A DNA stretch of 63,515 nt from Weizmannia acidilactici (GTDB lineage Bacteria > Bacillota > Bacilli > Bacillales > Bacillaceae_C). The stretch spans positions 1 to 63,515 of the forward strand of contig NZ_BKZP01000019.1 of NCBI RefSeq assembly GCF_008974185.1, written 5' to 3'. Made by a program: the position numbers and the translations under genes. Below the pieces are notes generated by a model that was given only the letters and a program-made list of their open reading frames with translations, did no database searches and was not told the DNA's origin. Every line of letters starts with the position of its first letter. The first letter of the stretch is position 1. Shown in pieces: positions 9,435 to 19,009 of the stretch.

Positions 9435-9566
9435 ATGAGCAAATCGAAACGCGAAGAAGAACGCGAATGGAAAGTTCGGAAAGAATCACAGAAACCGCAC
9501 GGCAAAGTAAAATCTCTGGAAGAAATCGCGGATGAAATTTTTGCCGAATGGGAGTCGAAAAGATAA
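9435..9566 (+). CDS. Small charged protein of unknown function (43 aa)
   Basis: Tiny open frame of 43 residues starting MSKSKREEEREWKVRK and ending FAEWESKR. It is preceded by TAGGAGTGGTGGCC, with AGGAG at a workable distance. It is highly charged and predicted helical, with no membrane segment. Position and ribosome site argue it is real and coupled to the 65-residue gene upstream. No function can be assigned. Confidence 0.6.
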   Translation: MSKSKREEEREWKVRKESQKPHGKVKSLEEIADEIFAEWESKR

Positions 9567-9574
9567 GCATAGGT

Positions 9575-9830
9575 ATAGAAAAAGGGGTTGTTCCAAAAGT
9601 CAGTATCACTGCGGCTGAGGGGCACACTTTTTTAGATCCAACGCAATTTGGCGAATTTTACAAGACTTCTGCAGGAAAAGCTTGCCAGGCCGGGAGCCCT
9701 CCGCCAAGTGAATTTTGTCATCATGAACAGCAGTTAAGAAACAAAATCGGCGAAACCTCCGGAAAAATCAGCGGTATTACAAAATAAATCGGCGGCAAGA
9801 TACGAAAAATCAGCGATAGACACAAAAAAA
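9575..9830. repeat. Noncoding stretch with two intergenic repeat types
   Basis: An open frame here (9548-9787) overlaps the preceding gene and has no ribosome site, so I treat it as noncoding. The left part contains AAAAAGGGGTTGTTCCAAAAG, related to the terminator-repeat family. The right part has three copies of an AAATCAGCG-like word (near 9747, 9763, 9786, 9808) like those at 61660-61760. Confidence 0.45.
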
Positions 9831-9849
9831 CCGTTGCCCTTTATCTAAG

Positions 9850-9886
9850 AAACCCGTTGAGAAAATGATTTTCTCAACGGGTTTTC
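9850..9886. terminator. Rho-independent terminator
   Basis: Perfect hairpin AAACCCGTTGAGAAAAT / ATTTTCTCAACGGGTTTT between the small-protein pair (+) and the ydjO-like gene (-). It can act on either strand. Confidence 0.88.
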
Positions 9887-9930
9887 CTGTTAAAAGACAG
9901 TCTCTTTTAATAAACGGCAATAAAAAATGA

Positions 9931-10119
9931 TTAATTCCCTATGACCGGCAGTATCCGGACTTCTTTTTTCATTTTGGAGCGGCAAAGCGGGCAGAGCGGT
10001 TGGTCTTCAAGCGTAAAATTTTCACGCATAAATCCGTTGCAGTCGTCATTCGTGCAGGCCCATACGGTTGTTTCCGCTTCCGGCACCGGCTCCTTTTGGT
10101 TATGAAAATATGCCATCAT
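9931..10119 (-). CDS. ydjO: YdjO-like zinc-ribbon protein (62 aa)
   Basis: Small zinc-ribbon protein resembling B. subtilis YdjO, described as cold-inducible. Two Cys pairs are visible: WACTNDDCNG and LCPLCRSKMKK, which would bind one Zn. The start at 10119 (MMAYFHNQ) is preceded by AAGGGAG. The upstream in-frame ATG at 10161 has no ribosome site. Single gene; function unknown. Confidence 0.8.
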   Translation of the reverse strand: MMAYFHNQKEPVPEAETTVWACTNDDCNGFMRENFTLEDQPLCPLCRSKMKKEVRILPVIGN

Positions 10120-10162
10120 AAAAGACTCCCTTCCCATGTTTAGTATAACACACTTTAACACA

Positions 10163-10181
10163 AAAAAGGGGACCGGACCCC
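10163..10181 (-). terminator. Possible galR operon terminator
   Basis: Short GGGG-TCCGGT-CCCC hairpin followed by T6 on the minus strand, about 70 bases past the galR stop. The stem is short, so the call is tentative. Confidence 0.45.
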
Positions 10182-10249
10182 GCCGCGTTTGTGCATGTAT
10201 TTAGTATATGCGAGGCGGCCGGTTTTATGCCAAAAAGAGCCATGTTCCT

Positions 10250-11251
<1,002 letters not shown>

Positions 11252-11255
11252 TCAA

Positions 11256-12296
11256 TCAGCTGAAAATTAGCTTTGTGTTTGCGCGGTACTCCTCCCCCGG
11301 CTTCAGGACAATAGACGGGAATTCAGGATGGTGCACCGCATCCGGAACGCCCTGCGCCTCAAGGCAAATGCCCAAATAATCACAAGGTTTGCGCCCGCGG
11401 ATTTCATATTCATCATTTCCCATCGTATTACATGTGTATACGACAACGCAAGGCTGGTCCGTTTCCACTTTCAGCACCCGCCCGCTTTCGTCATCTTTCA
11501 ACACAATCGGCTTCTTGTGGTTCGATAATAAAAACGGATGGTCAAAGCCGTTTCCGACCAGCACGTTTTGCGGATGGTTGGAAACCGTGCCGCCTTCGAT
11601 TTTCCTGCCGTTCCGAAAATCAAAGGCTGTACCTGTAACATCCAGTTTTTTCCCTGTCGGCAGCGTTTCCTGGTCAAGTTCCAGCACATAGTCGCTTGGC
11701 ATGGACAGTTCATGCCCGCGCACGTCCCGTTTCAAGTCGCCGCTCAAATTAAAATACGCATGGTTGGTCATGTTGAGAATGGTCTTTTTGTCGGTAACGG
11801 CCCTGTAAGACAGTTTCAGCTCCTGTTCATTCGTCAAAAGGTACATGACCGTCACATCGAGTTTTCCGGGATAGCCTTCTTCGCCGTCCGGGCTCGTGTA
11901 AGTGAATTCCACCCCAACCGCGCCGTCCTCCTCAATCGGGGTGCTGTTCCAAATGACGGCGTTGAAACCTTTTAACCCGCCGTGAAGATGGTTTCGGTTT
12001 TCATTATTGGCAAGCTTGTATGTTTTTCCGTCCAGTTCAAAAGACGATCCTGCAATTCTGCCGGCAACACGGCCAATGATAGCGCCAAAATAAGGGGCAT
12101 CTTTTACATATCCATCGAGGCTGTCAAACCCGAGCACGATATTTTCCGCTTTCCCGATCCGGTCCGGCACCATGATTTTATTGATAATGCAGCCGTATTC
12201 CAGGACGGTAACCGAAATAGACCGGTCATTCTTCAATTCATAGGCATAAATCGGGTGGCCGCCCAGTTCCCCGAACAGTTCCTTTTTGACTTCCAT
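11256..12296 (-). CDS. galM: Aldose 1-epimerase (mutarotase)
   Basis: Converts beta-D-galactose to the alpha anomer used by GalK. The protein has 346 residues. The catalytic His lies in TNHAYFNLSG and a second substrate-binding His in NENRNHLHGG; the Glu base is near the C-terminus (CLEAQGVPDA). It sits between galT and galR in the same direction. About 190 bases separate it from galT, more than elsewhere in the operon. Confidence 0.95.
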   Translation of the reverse strand: MEVKKELFGELGGHPIYAYELKNDRSISVTVLEYGCIINKIMVPDRIGKAENIVLGFDSLDGYVKDAPYFGAIIGRVAGRIAGSSFELDGKTYKLANNENRNHLHGGLKGFNAVIWNSTPIEEDGAVGVEFTYTSPDGEEGYPGKLDVTVMYLLTNEQELKLSYRAVTDKKTILNMTNHAYFNLSGDLKRDVRGHELSMPSDYVLELDQETLPTGKKLDVTGTAFDFRNGRKIEGGTVSNHPQNVLVGNGFDHPFLLSNHKKPIVLKDDESGRVLKVETDQPCVVVYTCNTMGNDEYEIRGRKPCDYLGICLEAQGVPDAVHHPEFPSIVLKPGEEYRANTKLIFS

Positions 12297-12377
12297 TTTG
12301 ATCAGCCCTTTTCTTTTAAAAATTATGTTATGTTCGTGATCAATATGGATGACCGCGAAAACCGTTCCTCATGGCGC

Positions 12378-12422
12378 ATCCGCGGACCTCCCCGTTCGAA
12401 GAAATTCTTCTTGCCCGCGGAT
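12378..12422 (-). other. Nested inverted repeat in the galT-galM gap
   Basis: Outer arms ATCCGCGG (12378-12385) and CCGCGGAT (12415-12422) enclose an inner GAAGAAATTCTTC hairpin (12398-12410). No T run follows, so it is more likely an mRNA-stability or processing element than a terminator. Confidence 0.5.
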
Positions 12423-12488
12423 CACTCAGGAGTCCCGGAAATGTGCGATCATCAACAAAAAAATTAGGTGATGGGGTGTCCCGAAATG

Positions 12489-13982
12489 TTAAAGCTGCTG
12501 CAAAAACTTCCGGAACGCCTCTTTCCCTTTCTCGTCACGTTTAAACACGCCCGCATGGTGCAGCACTTGCAAAAAGACTTTGCCGACCTCGTTTCGGACG
12601 ATACCCTGCACATTTTCCATCTGAATCGCACCGCCGTATTTTCGCTTCAGTTCCTGCGCCCAATCAAGGTGGTATTCGGCAATATCGTTCGGCTGCCCGA
12701 GCAGGTATTTTTCCACTTCGGCGAGTTCCGGTTTCAGCCGGGCCGGCAGTACCGCAAGCCCCATTACTTCGATAAGCCCAATATTTTCTTTTTTAATATG
12801 ATGGACTTCGGCGTGCGGATGGAAAATGCCGAGCGGATGGACTTCGCTTGTCCGGTTGTTGCGGAGCACAAGGTCAAGCTCAAAAATTCCCCCGCGTTTT
12901 CTTGCAATCGGCGTAATCGTGTTATGCGGCGTCCCGTTAGTTTCGGCGAGAATTTCCACCGACGGATCGCTGTATCCCTTCCAAACTTTTAAAATATGAT
13001 CCGCCGCTGCCGCAAGTTTATCGGTTTCCGCGCTCCTCAGCCGGATTACCGGCATCGGCCATTTGACCACAGCGGCATCCAGTCCCGGAAACGCCTTCAT
13101 TTCAAAATGCCAATCATCCGCTGCTTTTGCCATTGCAAATTCATAACGCCCGCCTTGGTAATGGTCATGCGATAAAATCGAACCGCCTACAATCGGTAGA
13201 TCGGCATTGGAGCCGAGGAAATAGTGCGGGAACTTTTCCACAAATTCAAGCAATCTTTCAAACGTAGACATGTCAATTTTCATATCACGGTGCGTTTCGG
13301 AGAGGACGATGCAATGCTCGTTGTAGTACACGTACGGCGAATACTGAAAATACCACGGCTCTTCGCCGAGTGTAAGCCGGATCAGGCGGTGGTTGGAACG
13401 CGCCGGGTGCCCGGTTCTGCCCGCATAGCCTTCATTTTCCATGCAAAGCAGGCATTTCGGATAATGCCCTTTTTTCGCCAATTTCTCCCGCGCAATGCTT
13501 TTCGGGTCTTTTTCCGGCTTCGATAAATTGATCGTGATGTCCAAATCGCCGTATTCCGTCGGCGCCTTATAAACGATATTTTTTTGGATTTGTTTCATTT
13601 GAATATAATTGCTGTTTTTGCTTAAATCGTAAAAATAATCGGTTGCCTTCTCCGGATCTGCCGCATACTTTCTCCAGAAAACTTTATTTACGATTGACGG
13701 CCGCGCCGTAAAGACATTCATGATATGGCTTGCAAAAATCTCTTTTTCATCAAACACGTCTTGGATAATGCCATTTTCACAGGCATACTGCACAAGGATA
13801 TCAAGCAGATCAGGAATATCCTGATCTGTCTTGGTTCCTTCCGATTGATGGAATTCATCCAGATGGAGAAGCGACAACACCTGGTTTCTTGCATAAATAC
13901 GATCTTCATTTCCGATTAAATGGACGCGCACCGCCTGATCCACAAGCTGCCCGATCGTCTGATAAATGTCCAATTGTTTCAC
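12489..13982 (-). CDS. galT: UDP-glucose-hexose-1-phosphate uridylyltransferase, class II
   Basis: Exchanges galactose-1-phosphate with the glucose-1-phosphate moiety of UDP-glucose. The protein has 497 residues, the long class II form of Firmicutes. The HDH catalytic triad region is SILSHDHYQGGRYEFAM, and substrate-site Cys/His groups include CLLCMENEGYAG. It overlaps the galE stop by 4 bases, so it is translationally coupled. Confidence 0.96.
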   Translation of the reverse strand: MKQLDIYQTIGQLVDQAVRVHLIGNEDRIYARNQVLSLLHLDEFHQSEGTKTDQDIPDLLDILVQYACENGIIQDVFDEKEIFASHIMNVFTARPSIVNKVFWRKYAADPEKATDYFYDLSKNSNYIQMKQIQKNIVYKAPTEYGDLDITINLSKPEKDPKSIAREKLAKKGHYPKCLLCMENEGYAGRTGHPARSNHRLIRLTLGEEPWYFQYSPYVYYNEHCIVLSETHRDMKIDMSTFERLLEFVEKFPHYFLGSNADLPIVGGSILSHDHYQGGRYEFAMAKAADDWHFEMKAFPGLDAAVVKWPMPVIRLRSAETDKLAAAADHILKVWKGYSDPSVEILAETNGTPHNTITPIARKRGGIFELDLVLRNNRTSEVHPLGIFHPHAEVHHIKKENIGLIEVMGLAVLPARLKPELAEVEKYLLGQPNDIAEYHLDWAQELKRKYGGAIQMENVQGIVRNEVGKVFLQVLHHAGVFKRDEKGKEAFRKFLQQL

Positions 13983-14974
13983 CTTCTGTCATCGTAGCCG
14001 TTTGGATGGTGCTCATGCCAATTCCATGCATCTTGAATAATTTGTTCGATATCCGTTTTTTGCGGGTTCCAGCCGAGCACCCGTTTTGCTTTTTCGGAAG
14101 AAGCAATCAGTACGCTCGGGTCACCGGCGCGGCGTTCGCCGATCTTGACATTAAACGCTTTGTCGGTCACTTTCCGGACAGTATCGACAATTTCTTTTAC
14201 AGAGAATCCCTGGCTTGAGCCCAGGTTAAACACATCGCTTGCACCGCCGTTTTGCAAATACTTAAGCGCCAAAATATGGGCGGCAATCAAGTCTTCAACA
14301 TGGATGTAGTCGCGGATGCATGTCCCGTCTTTTGTATCATAGTCTTCGCCGAAAATCGTAATCGCCTCGCGTTTGCCGAGCACCGTCTCCAATACAACCG
14401 GGATGAGGTGCGTTTCCGGATGGTGGTCTTCCCCGATTTCACCGGTCGTTCTTGCCCCGGCGACATTGAAGTAACGGAGTGCCACATATTTGATACCGTA
14501 CGCTTTTTCGCACCATTTCATCATTTTTTCCATAGCCAGCTTTGTCTCGCCATATGTATTGGTCGGGTTGGTCGGCATGTCTTCCGTGATCGGCACGGTT
14601 TCCGGTTCGCCGTACGTGGCGGCGGTTGAAGAGAATACGATGTGCGGCACATGAAATTCTTTCATCATTTCCAGCACAATCTGGGTGCCGTACACATTGT
14701 TGTCAAAATATTTGAGCGGCTGTTCCATCGATTCGCCAACAAGTGAATTTGCGGCAAAATGGATGACAGCATCAATTTTTTCTTTCCTAAAAACGTCCCG
14801 CATAAAGGCGCGGTCGCGGATATCGCCTTCGTAAAACTTCGCCTGCGGATGGATGGCACCGCGGTGGCCGGTCTGCAGGTTATCGATTACGACAACGTCA
14901 TATTTTTGGTCAATCAATTGGTATACTGCGTGCGAGCCGATATAACCGGCGCCGCCCAATACTAAAATGCCCAT
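13979..14974 (-). CDS. galE: UDP-glucose 4-epimerase
   Basis: Interconverts UDP-galactose and UDP-glucose. 331 residues. Short-chain dehydrogenase fold with NAD motif [12 protein letters not shown] at the N-terminus and the catalytic YGETK (YxxxK) after [23 protein letters not shown] precedes the ATG. It overlaps galK by 13 bases and galT by 4, so it is part of the gal operon. A second epimerase of this type sits in the tua cluster at 52788-53726. Confidence 0.97.
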   Translation of the reverse strand: MGILVLGGAGYIGSHAVYQLIDQKYDVVVIDNLQTGHRGAIHPQAKFYEGDIRDRAFMRDVFRKEKIDAVIHFAANSLVGESMEQPLKYFDNNVYGTQIVLEMMKEFHVPHIVFSSTAATYGEPETVPITEDMPTNPTNTYGETKLAMEKMMKWCEKAYGIKYVALRYFNVAGARTTGEIGEDHHPETHLIPVVLETVLGKREAITIFGEDYDTKDGTCIRDYIHVEDLIAAHILALKYLQNGGASDVFNLGSSQGFSVKEIVDTVRKVTDKAFNVKIGERRAGDPSVLIASSEKAKRVLGWNPQKTDIEQIIQDAWNWHEHHPNGYDDRR

Positions 14975-16152
14975 ACAAGTTCCTCCAGTGTGATTTCTTT
15001 TGCCCCGTCACCGATGCTTGCGGTGTAGAAGTCCGCGCGGTAGCCGATTTCTTTTTCATAAACGGCACCGACATTTTGAATGAACGCGTCTACTTTATCA
15101 TTTTCCACAATGGCGATGGCGCAGCCGCCAAAGCCGGCGCCCGTCATCCTGGCCCCGAGTACGCCTTCCTGTTTCCAGGCTGATTCCACCAATGTATCGA
15201 GTTCCTTCCCGGTCACTTCATAATCATCCCGCAAAGAACGGTGGGAGGCATTCATCAATTCCCCGAAAGCGGGCAGATCGCCTTGTTTTAAAGCTCCGAG
15301 CGCTTTTAATGTGCGCGCATTTTCATAGACGGCATGCTTTGCCCGTTTTCTCACAATCTCATTGTCTATGATTTCTTTATTTTTTTCAAATGCATCTTCT
15401 GTCAAATCGCCGAGCGAGCGGATATCCAGCCTTTTTTGCAGCAGTTTAAGCGCCGTTTCGCATTCCGCGCGCCGTTCATTATATTTAGAATCCGCCAATT
15501 CGCGCCGTTTATTCGTATTCATGATTAAAATTTTATGATGGTCAAGCTTGATCGGCGCATATTCGTATTGAAGCGTCGCGCAGTCCAACAGAATGCCGGC
15601 GTCTTTTTTGCCCATGCCGACCGCGAACTGGTCCATGATGCCGCTGTTGACACCGATAAATTGGTTTTCTGTCTTTTGCCCGAGTTTGACAAGGTCAAGG
15701 CGCTCCACTTTCAAATCAAATAATTTTTCGAGCATCACGCCCGTCAAAAGTTCAATTGAAGCGGAAGAAGACAAGCCGGCGCCATTCGGGATATTCCCGT
15801 AAATGAGGCAGTCAAATCCCTGTTCAATTTTCTGCCCGTCTTCTATCAAATATTTCAGCACGCCTTTCGGATAATTTGCCCAATCATGCGCTTTGTTGTA
15901 GTCCAGATCGTCCAGCGAGAATGCAATGATGCCTTTGTCTTTAAAATTTAAGGAGACAAGCCTTACTGTACGGTCATCGCGTTTCCGGACAAGCGCGTAT
16001 GTCCCCATCGTAATCGCGCACGGAAATACATGCCCGCCGTTATAATCAGTATGCTCACCGATCAAATTAATCCTGCCGGGCGAAAAGAACGCGCGCTCCG
16101 CCTCCGTCCCAAAGTATTCGGTAAAAGCTGCAGTCAAATTCGGATTGCTCAT
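14962..16152 (-). CDS. galK: Galactokinase
   Basis: Phosphorylates alpha-D-galactose with ATP; the first committed Leloir step. The start at 16152 ([10 protein letters not shown]) has CAGGAGGAACGAAT just upstream and gives 396 residues. The longer frame to 16200 would run into the leader. GHMP-kinase motifs are clear: galactokinase signature [18 protein letters not shown] loop [11 protein letters not shown] and the C-terminal [14 protein letters not shown]. It heads the five-gene operon. Confidence 0.97.
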   Translation of the reverse strand: MSNPNLTAAFTEYFGTEAERAFFSPGRINLIGEHTDYNGGHVFPCAITMGTYALVRKRDDRTVRLVSLNFKDKGIIAFSLDDLDYNKAHDWANYPKGVLKYLIEDGQKIEQGFDCLIYGNIPNGAGLSSSASIELLTGVMLEKLFDLKVERLDLVKLGQKTENQFIGVNSGIMDQFAVGMGKKDAGILLDCATLQYEYAPIKLDHHKILIMNTNKRRELADSKYNERRAECETALKLLQKRLDIRSLGDLTEDAFEKNKEIIDNEIVRKRAKHAVYENARTLKALGALKQGDLPAFGELMNASHRSLRDDYEVTGKELDTLVESAWKQEGVLGARMTGAGFGGCAIAIVENDKVDAFIQNVGAVYEKEIGYRADFYTASIGDGAKEITLEELVWAF

Positions 16153-16217
16153 ATTCGTTCCTCCTGTAGTTGGGTGTATGTTAAAAAATGAATTATGCAA
16201 GCAGTTTCTACAAGATT

Positions 16218-16246
16218 ATCTTATACGAGCTGGTAAAAAAATTCAA
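16218..16246 (-). promoter_or_regulatory. Sigma-A promoter of the gal operon
   Basis: -35 TTGAAT (16241-16246), 17-base spacer, -10 TAAGAT (16218-16223), about 60 bases before the galK start. Confidence 0.75.
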
Positions 16247-16250
16247 TCAT

Positions 16251-16273
16251 TTTTACTAAAATTTTTACTAAAA
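16251..16273. promoter_or_regulatory. Paired GalR-operator candidates
   Basis: Two identical copies of the palindrome TTTTACTAAAA at 16251-16261 and 16263-16273, 12 bases apart, immediately upstream of the -35 box. AT-rich TTTTAGTAAAA words resemble GalR boxes in lactic acid bacteria. No cre was seen here. Confidence 0.6.
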
Positions 16274-16284
16274 TTACATCCTGG

Positions 16285-16322
16285 AAAAAGCACACGCCGG
16301 AATGAAACCTGCGTGTGCTTTT
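16285..16322 (-). terminator. Terminator of the acyl-CoA dehydrogenase gene
   Basis: AAAAGCACACGC / GCGTGTGCTTTTT hairpin with a T run on the minus strand. It also isolates the gal promoter from upstream transcription. Confidence 0.9.
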
Positions 16323-16324
16323 CA

Positions 16325-17458
16325 TTAAGCCCTTTCCGCCAGCTGCATGATCACAGCATCATCCATCGGCGGGTTGTGGAGGCCGGCGCGGACATCGCGG
16401 TAATAGCGCTGCAGCGGGCTTTCGGCGGAAAGGCTGCGGGAGCCGACAACCCTCATGGCCAAATCCACAACCTCAATTGCATTATTGGTAACTGTTAATT
16501 TAACAGCACCAAGTTCAGGGCCCATTTGTTTTCTTTTTTCTTTGCCTGCTTCATCCCACATTTTCGCCACCGAATACAGGAAATGCCGCGACTGCATGAT
16601 TTTCAGCTCCATTTCTCCGAATTTTTGCCGGATGGCCGGCAGTTCCGCAATCGGATGATTCAAGCTGTTCGGCGTATACCACGTCGCAAAATGCACCGCT
16701 TCCCTCTTCGCCTGCTCCGCAATACCCAAATAACAGGCAGGGATATGGAGCAGATAGCCGGCCGGCTCCTTCTTATTCGTATGGAGTTCTGCCAGGGCTT
16801 CAAGCGGGACTTTAACATTCTCCAGCAATACATCATGGCTGCCGGTTGCCCTTAACGAGATGCTGTCCCAAGTTTCTACAACGGACAGGCCCGCCGCATT
16901 GCTCGGCACAACAAAACTTCCGACTTCTCCCTTTTCCGGAATCGTCGCGGTAACAATAAAGTAGTCGAGTACCGGGGACATCGTGGCAAAGGTTTTTCTG
17001 CCGTTCAGCACCCACCCCCCGTTTTTTCTTTCTGCGATTGTCGTCGGCATGCCGCCGCGCGTCGGGCTTCCGGTTTGTTCTTCTGTGACACATGTATTTA
17101 TAAGCGCGCCGTTTACAACCGCTTTGCACATCCGTTCAAACAGCTGTGGATCCCATGTCCTTGTTTCAGATAAGTGCATCATGAGCCCCATATGCCAGCC
17201 GATGGAAAGTGCGGTTGAGCCGTCCGCAATCGCGATTTCTTCCTGCAGCCGCACGAGTTCATAAAGCGAAATCCCGCCTCCCCCGTATTCTTTCGGAACT
17301 GTGAGCTTTGTATAGCCCGCTCCTTTTAACTCTTCAATATTTTCATAAGGAAAGCGGCCTTGCATATCGTTGGCAGCCGCCCTTTCGTAAAAGGAACTGT
17401 TGATGAGGGTCATTAATTCCAACCTATCCCCCAATGTTTGAACTTTTAAAAAATCCAT
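16325..17458 (-). CDS. ydbM: Acyl-CoA dehydrogenase family protein (YdbM-like)
   Basis: FAD-dependent acyl-CoA dehydrogenase fold, 377 residues, close in length and sequence to B. subtilis YdbM. Family motifs include TCVTEEQTGSPTRGG (flavin/substrate loop), WVLNGRKTFATMSPV and LRATGSHDVLLENVKVP. The C-terminal helical domain ends in the RYYRDVRAG region. No other beta-oxidation gene is nearby. The native substrate is unknown. Confidence 0.88.
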   Translation of the reverse strand: MDFLKVQTLGDRLELMTLINSSFYERAAANDMQGRFPYENIEELKGAGYTKLTVPKEYGGGGISLYELVRLQEEIAIADGSTALSIGWHMGLMMHLSETRTWDPQLFERMCKAVVNGALINTCVTEEQTGSPTRGGMPTTIAERKNGGWVLNGRKTFATMSPVLDYFIVTATIPEKGEVGSFVVPSNAAGLSVVETWDSISLRATGSHDVLLENVKVPLEALAELHTNKKEPAGYLLHIPACYLGIAEQAKREAVHFATWYTPNSLNHPIAELPAIRQKFGEMELKIMQSRHFLYSVAKMWDEAGKEKRKQMGPELGAVKLTVTNNAIEVVDLAMRVVGSRSLSAESPLQRYYRDVRAGLHNPPMDDAVIMQLAERA

Positions 17459-17573
17459 GTAATCCCCTCCTTAAAAAACGTTTTCTTCTATTGTAAGACT
17501 TCTTTTCCTTTCTTTCGAGTAGGAACGGAAAATTATCCGACAATCATTCCATATATTTTTCTTTAAATACCCC

Positions 17574-17602
17574 TTGCAATTCTAATTTTATTATAATATA
17601 AT
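17574..17602 (+). promoter_or_regulatory. Sigma-A promoter of the tRNA pair
   Basis: -35 TTGCAA (17574-17579), 17-base spacer, perfect -10 TATAAT (17597-17602), about 24 bases upstream of tRNA-Thr. Confidence 0.75.
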
Positions 17603-17625
17603 TTATATTGTCTTGATGATCACAC

Positions 17626-17698
17626 GCTGGTGTAGCACAGTTGGTAGTGCACTTCACTCGTAATGAAGGGGTCGTAGGTTCGAGTCCTATCACCAGCA
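17626..17698 (+). tRNA. tRNA-Thr (anticodon CGT)
   Basis: A 73-base cloverleaf. Acceptor arms GCTGGTG and CACCAGC, D arm GCAC/GTGC, anticodon stem CTTCA/TGAAG around loop CTCGTAA (CGT), and T loop TTCGAGT. No CCA is encoded. The CGT anticodon reads ACG. Confidence 0.95.
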
Positions 17699-17712
17699 TC
17701 ACCATCCTTTAT

Positions 17713-17747
17713 ATAAGGTTTCTCCTGTATAGGAGAACCTTATTTTT
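17713..17747 (+). terminator. Hairpin between the two tRNAs
   Basis: ATAAGGTTTCTCCT / AGGAGAACCTTAT followed by T5. It may terminate tRNA-Thr transcripts or attenuate read-through into tRNA-Ser. Confidence 0.75.
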
Positions 17748-17759
17748 GACAAATATTAT

Positions 17760-17847
17760 GGAGAAGTACCCAAGCGGCTGAAGGGGACGCACTCGAAATG
17801 CGTTAGGGCGGGTTACCGTCGCGTGGGTTCAAATCCCACCTTCTCCG
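17760..17847 (+). tRNA. tRNA-Ser (anticodon CGA)
   Basis: An 88-base class II tRNA. Acceptor arms GGAGAAG and CTTCTCC, anticodon stem ACGCA/TGCGT around CTCGAAA (CGA), a long variable arm, and T loop TTCAAAT with stem GTGGG/CCCAC. It reads UCG codons. Confidence 0.95.
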
Positions 17848-17861
17848 TTCATATTCTATAA

Positions 17862-17894
17862 AAAAATTCCGGGGGTTACCCCGGAATTTTTTTA
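17862..17894. terminator. Bidirectional terminator
   Basis: AAAAAATTCCGGGG / CCCCGGAATTTTTTT hairpin between tRNA-Ser (+) and the convergent acid phosphatase gene (-). Confidence 0.9.
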
Positions 17895-17897
17895 TGC

Positions 17898-18683
17898 TCA
17901 AGAACCGCATGCCAGATCATTGTCCCAATCGCCGTAAACGGGATTGGGAAACACGATGAATTTATTGCCGAATTCGCTGCGGAAACGGACCGCTTCCTGG
18001 TTGCGCGCCTTGTTTCCTTTTCCGTCAAATGCTTTTGCAAAATCCCCCAAATTATCGCCAAACAAGGCGATCAGTTCATGGTTTTTTTCCACCGTTTGGC
18101 GGCGCGTTTCTTTGCTGTCCGTTTCTTTTCTGAGCAGCACATGCGATGGAACTGCCTGCGGGATGCCTTCTTTCTTCAAATTTTTCAGCGTCGCGGCAAG
18201 ATATTTTTCGCTCCGGTTTGAAATGTAATAAATATCAATTCCTTTTTGGTCGGCGTATTTTAAAAACGACAGCGCACCGGGCAGCGGTTTTGCTTCCTCT
18301 TTTTTCACCCAATCTCCCCAGCCGTCACCGAAAGAGATTCCTTTTTCCACCATATACGTTAAATACGGCCCGTTATCGAGCACCGTTTCATCCAAATCAA
18401 GCACAATCGCCCGCTTCTTTTTTACATGTGTGCGCAGGCTTTCATCTATGCGCTTTTTCCCTATATTGTACCCCTGGTAATAGAGTGCCTTCGCTTCACC
18501 CGAAGTGCGGTACCAGGCAAGGCCCCATTTCGACTGCTCGTCTTTCTGTTTTGCCGTGCAGCCGGAAACAACGGCCGTATTCGAGGCGGCAGCTTCCTTG
18601 TTTTGGTTTTCACTGGCGGCCGAGCATCCTGCACTGCCAAACACCAACGCGCAGGCAATGAATACTCCGACATACATTTTCAT
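17898..18683 (-). CDS. Class C acid phosphatase lipoprotein (5'-nucleotidase, e(P4) family)
   Basis: Membrane-anchored HAD phosphatase acting outside the cell, probably on nucleoside monophosphates. The start at 18683 (MKMYVGVFIA) has AAGGGA upstream and gives 261 residues with a lipoprotein signal; the lipobox is GSAGC. The nucleophile motif is VLDLDETVLDN. The family's later Asp residues are visible in LFGDNLGDF. Its neighbours are the tRNAs and the small YvrJ-like cluster, which suggest no functional link. A role in phosphate or nucleoside scavenging is likely. Confidence 0.92.
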   Translation of the reverse strand: MKMYVGVFIACALVFGSAGCSAASENQNKEAAASNTAVVSGCTAKQKDEQSKWGLAWYRTSGEAKALYYQGYNIGKKRIDESLRTHVKKKRAIVLDLDETVLDNGPYLTYMVEKGISFGDGWGDWVKKEEAKPLPGALSFLKYADQKGIDIYYISNRSEKYLAATLKNLKKEGIPQAVPSHVLLRKETDSKETRRQTVEKNHELIALFGDNLGDFAKAFDGKGNKARNQEAVRFRSEFGNKFIVFPNPVYGDWDNDLACGS

Positions 18684-18753
18684 GTTCGTCCCTTCTTTCT
18701 GAAGCGCTTTTAAACTTAGTATAATGAAAAATGCGGAAATGATACATACAAGC

Positions 18754-18792
18754 AAAAAGCAGAGGCCTGAAAACAACTTCAAGCCTCTGCCC
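18754..18792 (-). terminator. Terminator of the yvrJ/DUF2922/DUF1659 cluster
   Basis: GCAGAGGC / GCCTCTGC hairpin followed by T5 on the minus strand, immediately after the yvrJ-like stop. Confidence 0.88.
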
Positions 18793-18794
18793 TT

Positions 18795-18935
18795 TTATAT
18801 CCCCTTCATCCGTTCCGGCAGGGTTTGGATCGATTCCACCACCGCATCCAGCTTGACCTCAATCCGATACAGCAGATAAACGGTGACCGCAATCGGAAAC
18901 CCGACCTCACTGATGAGCGTTATCATCTCCTGCAT
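18795..18935 (-). CDS. YvrJ-family small membrane protein (46 aa)
   Basis: Start at 18935 (MQEMITLISEVGFPIAVTVY), preceded by GGGAGGAG about 10 bases away. The 46 residues contain one central membrane segment (FPIAVTVYLLYRIE) and an amphipathic C-terminal helix. The YvrJ family has no established function. It is the third gene of a same-strand group of small proteins. Confidence 0.85.
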   Translation of the reverse strand: MQEMITLISEVGFPIAVTVYLLYRIEVKLDAVVESIQTLPERMKGI

Positions 18936-19009
18936 CAACCCGCTCTCCTCCCGTGAAAACAATGCGGCCCCCAATTTCGTACCGAGGGAACAGGGGGCCG
19001 CCGCTTCCA

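Noticed and set aside
9548..9787. 79-codon open frame on the plus strand
   Set aside because: It overlaps the end of the 43-residue gene, has no ribosome site and consists of repeat-derived sequence.
18146..18713. Long plus-strand frames opposite the acid phosphatase gene
   Set aside because: Shadow frames of a clear e(P4)-type gene on the other strand.
18690..18720. cre-like GAAGCGCTTTT upstream of the acid phosphatase
   Set aside because: It differs from the consensus at three or more defined positions on both strands.
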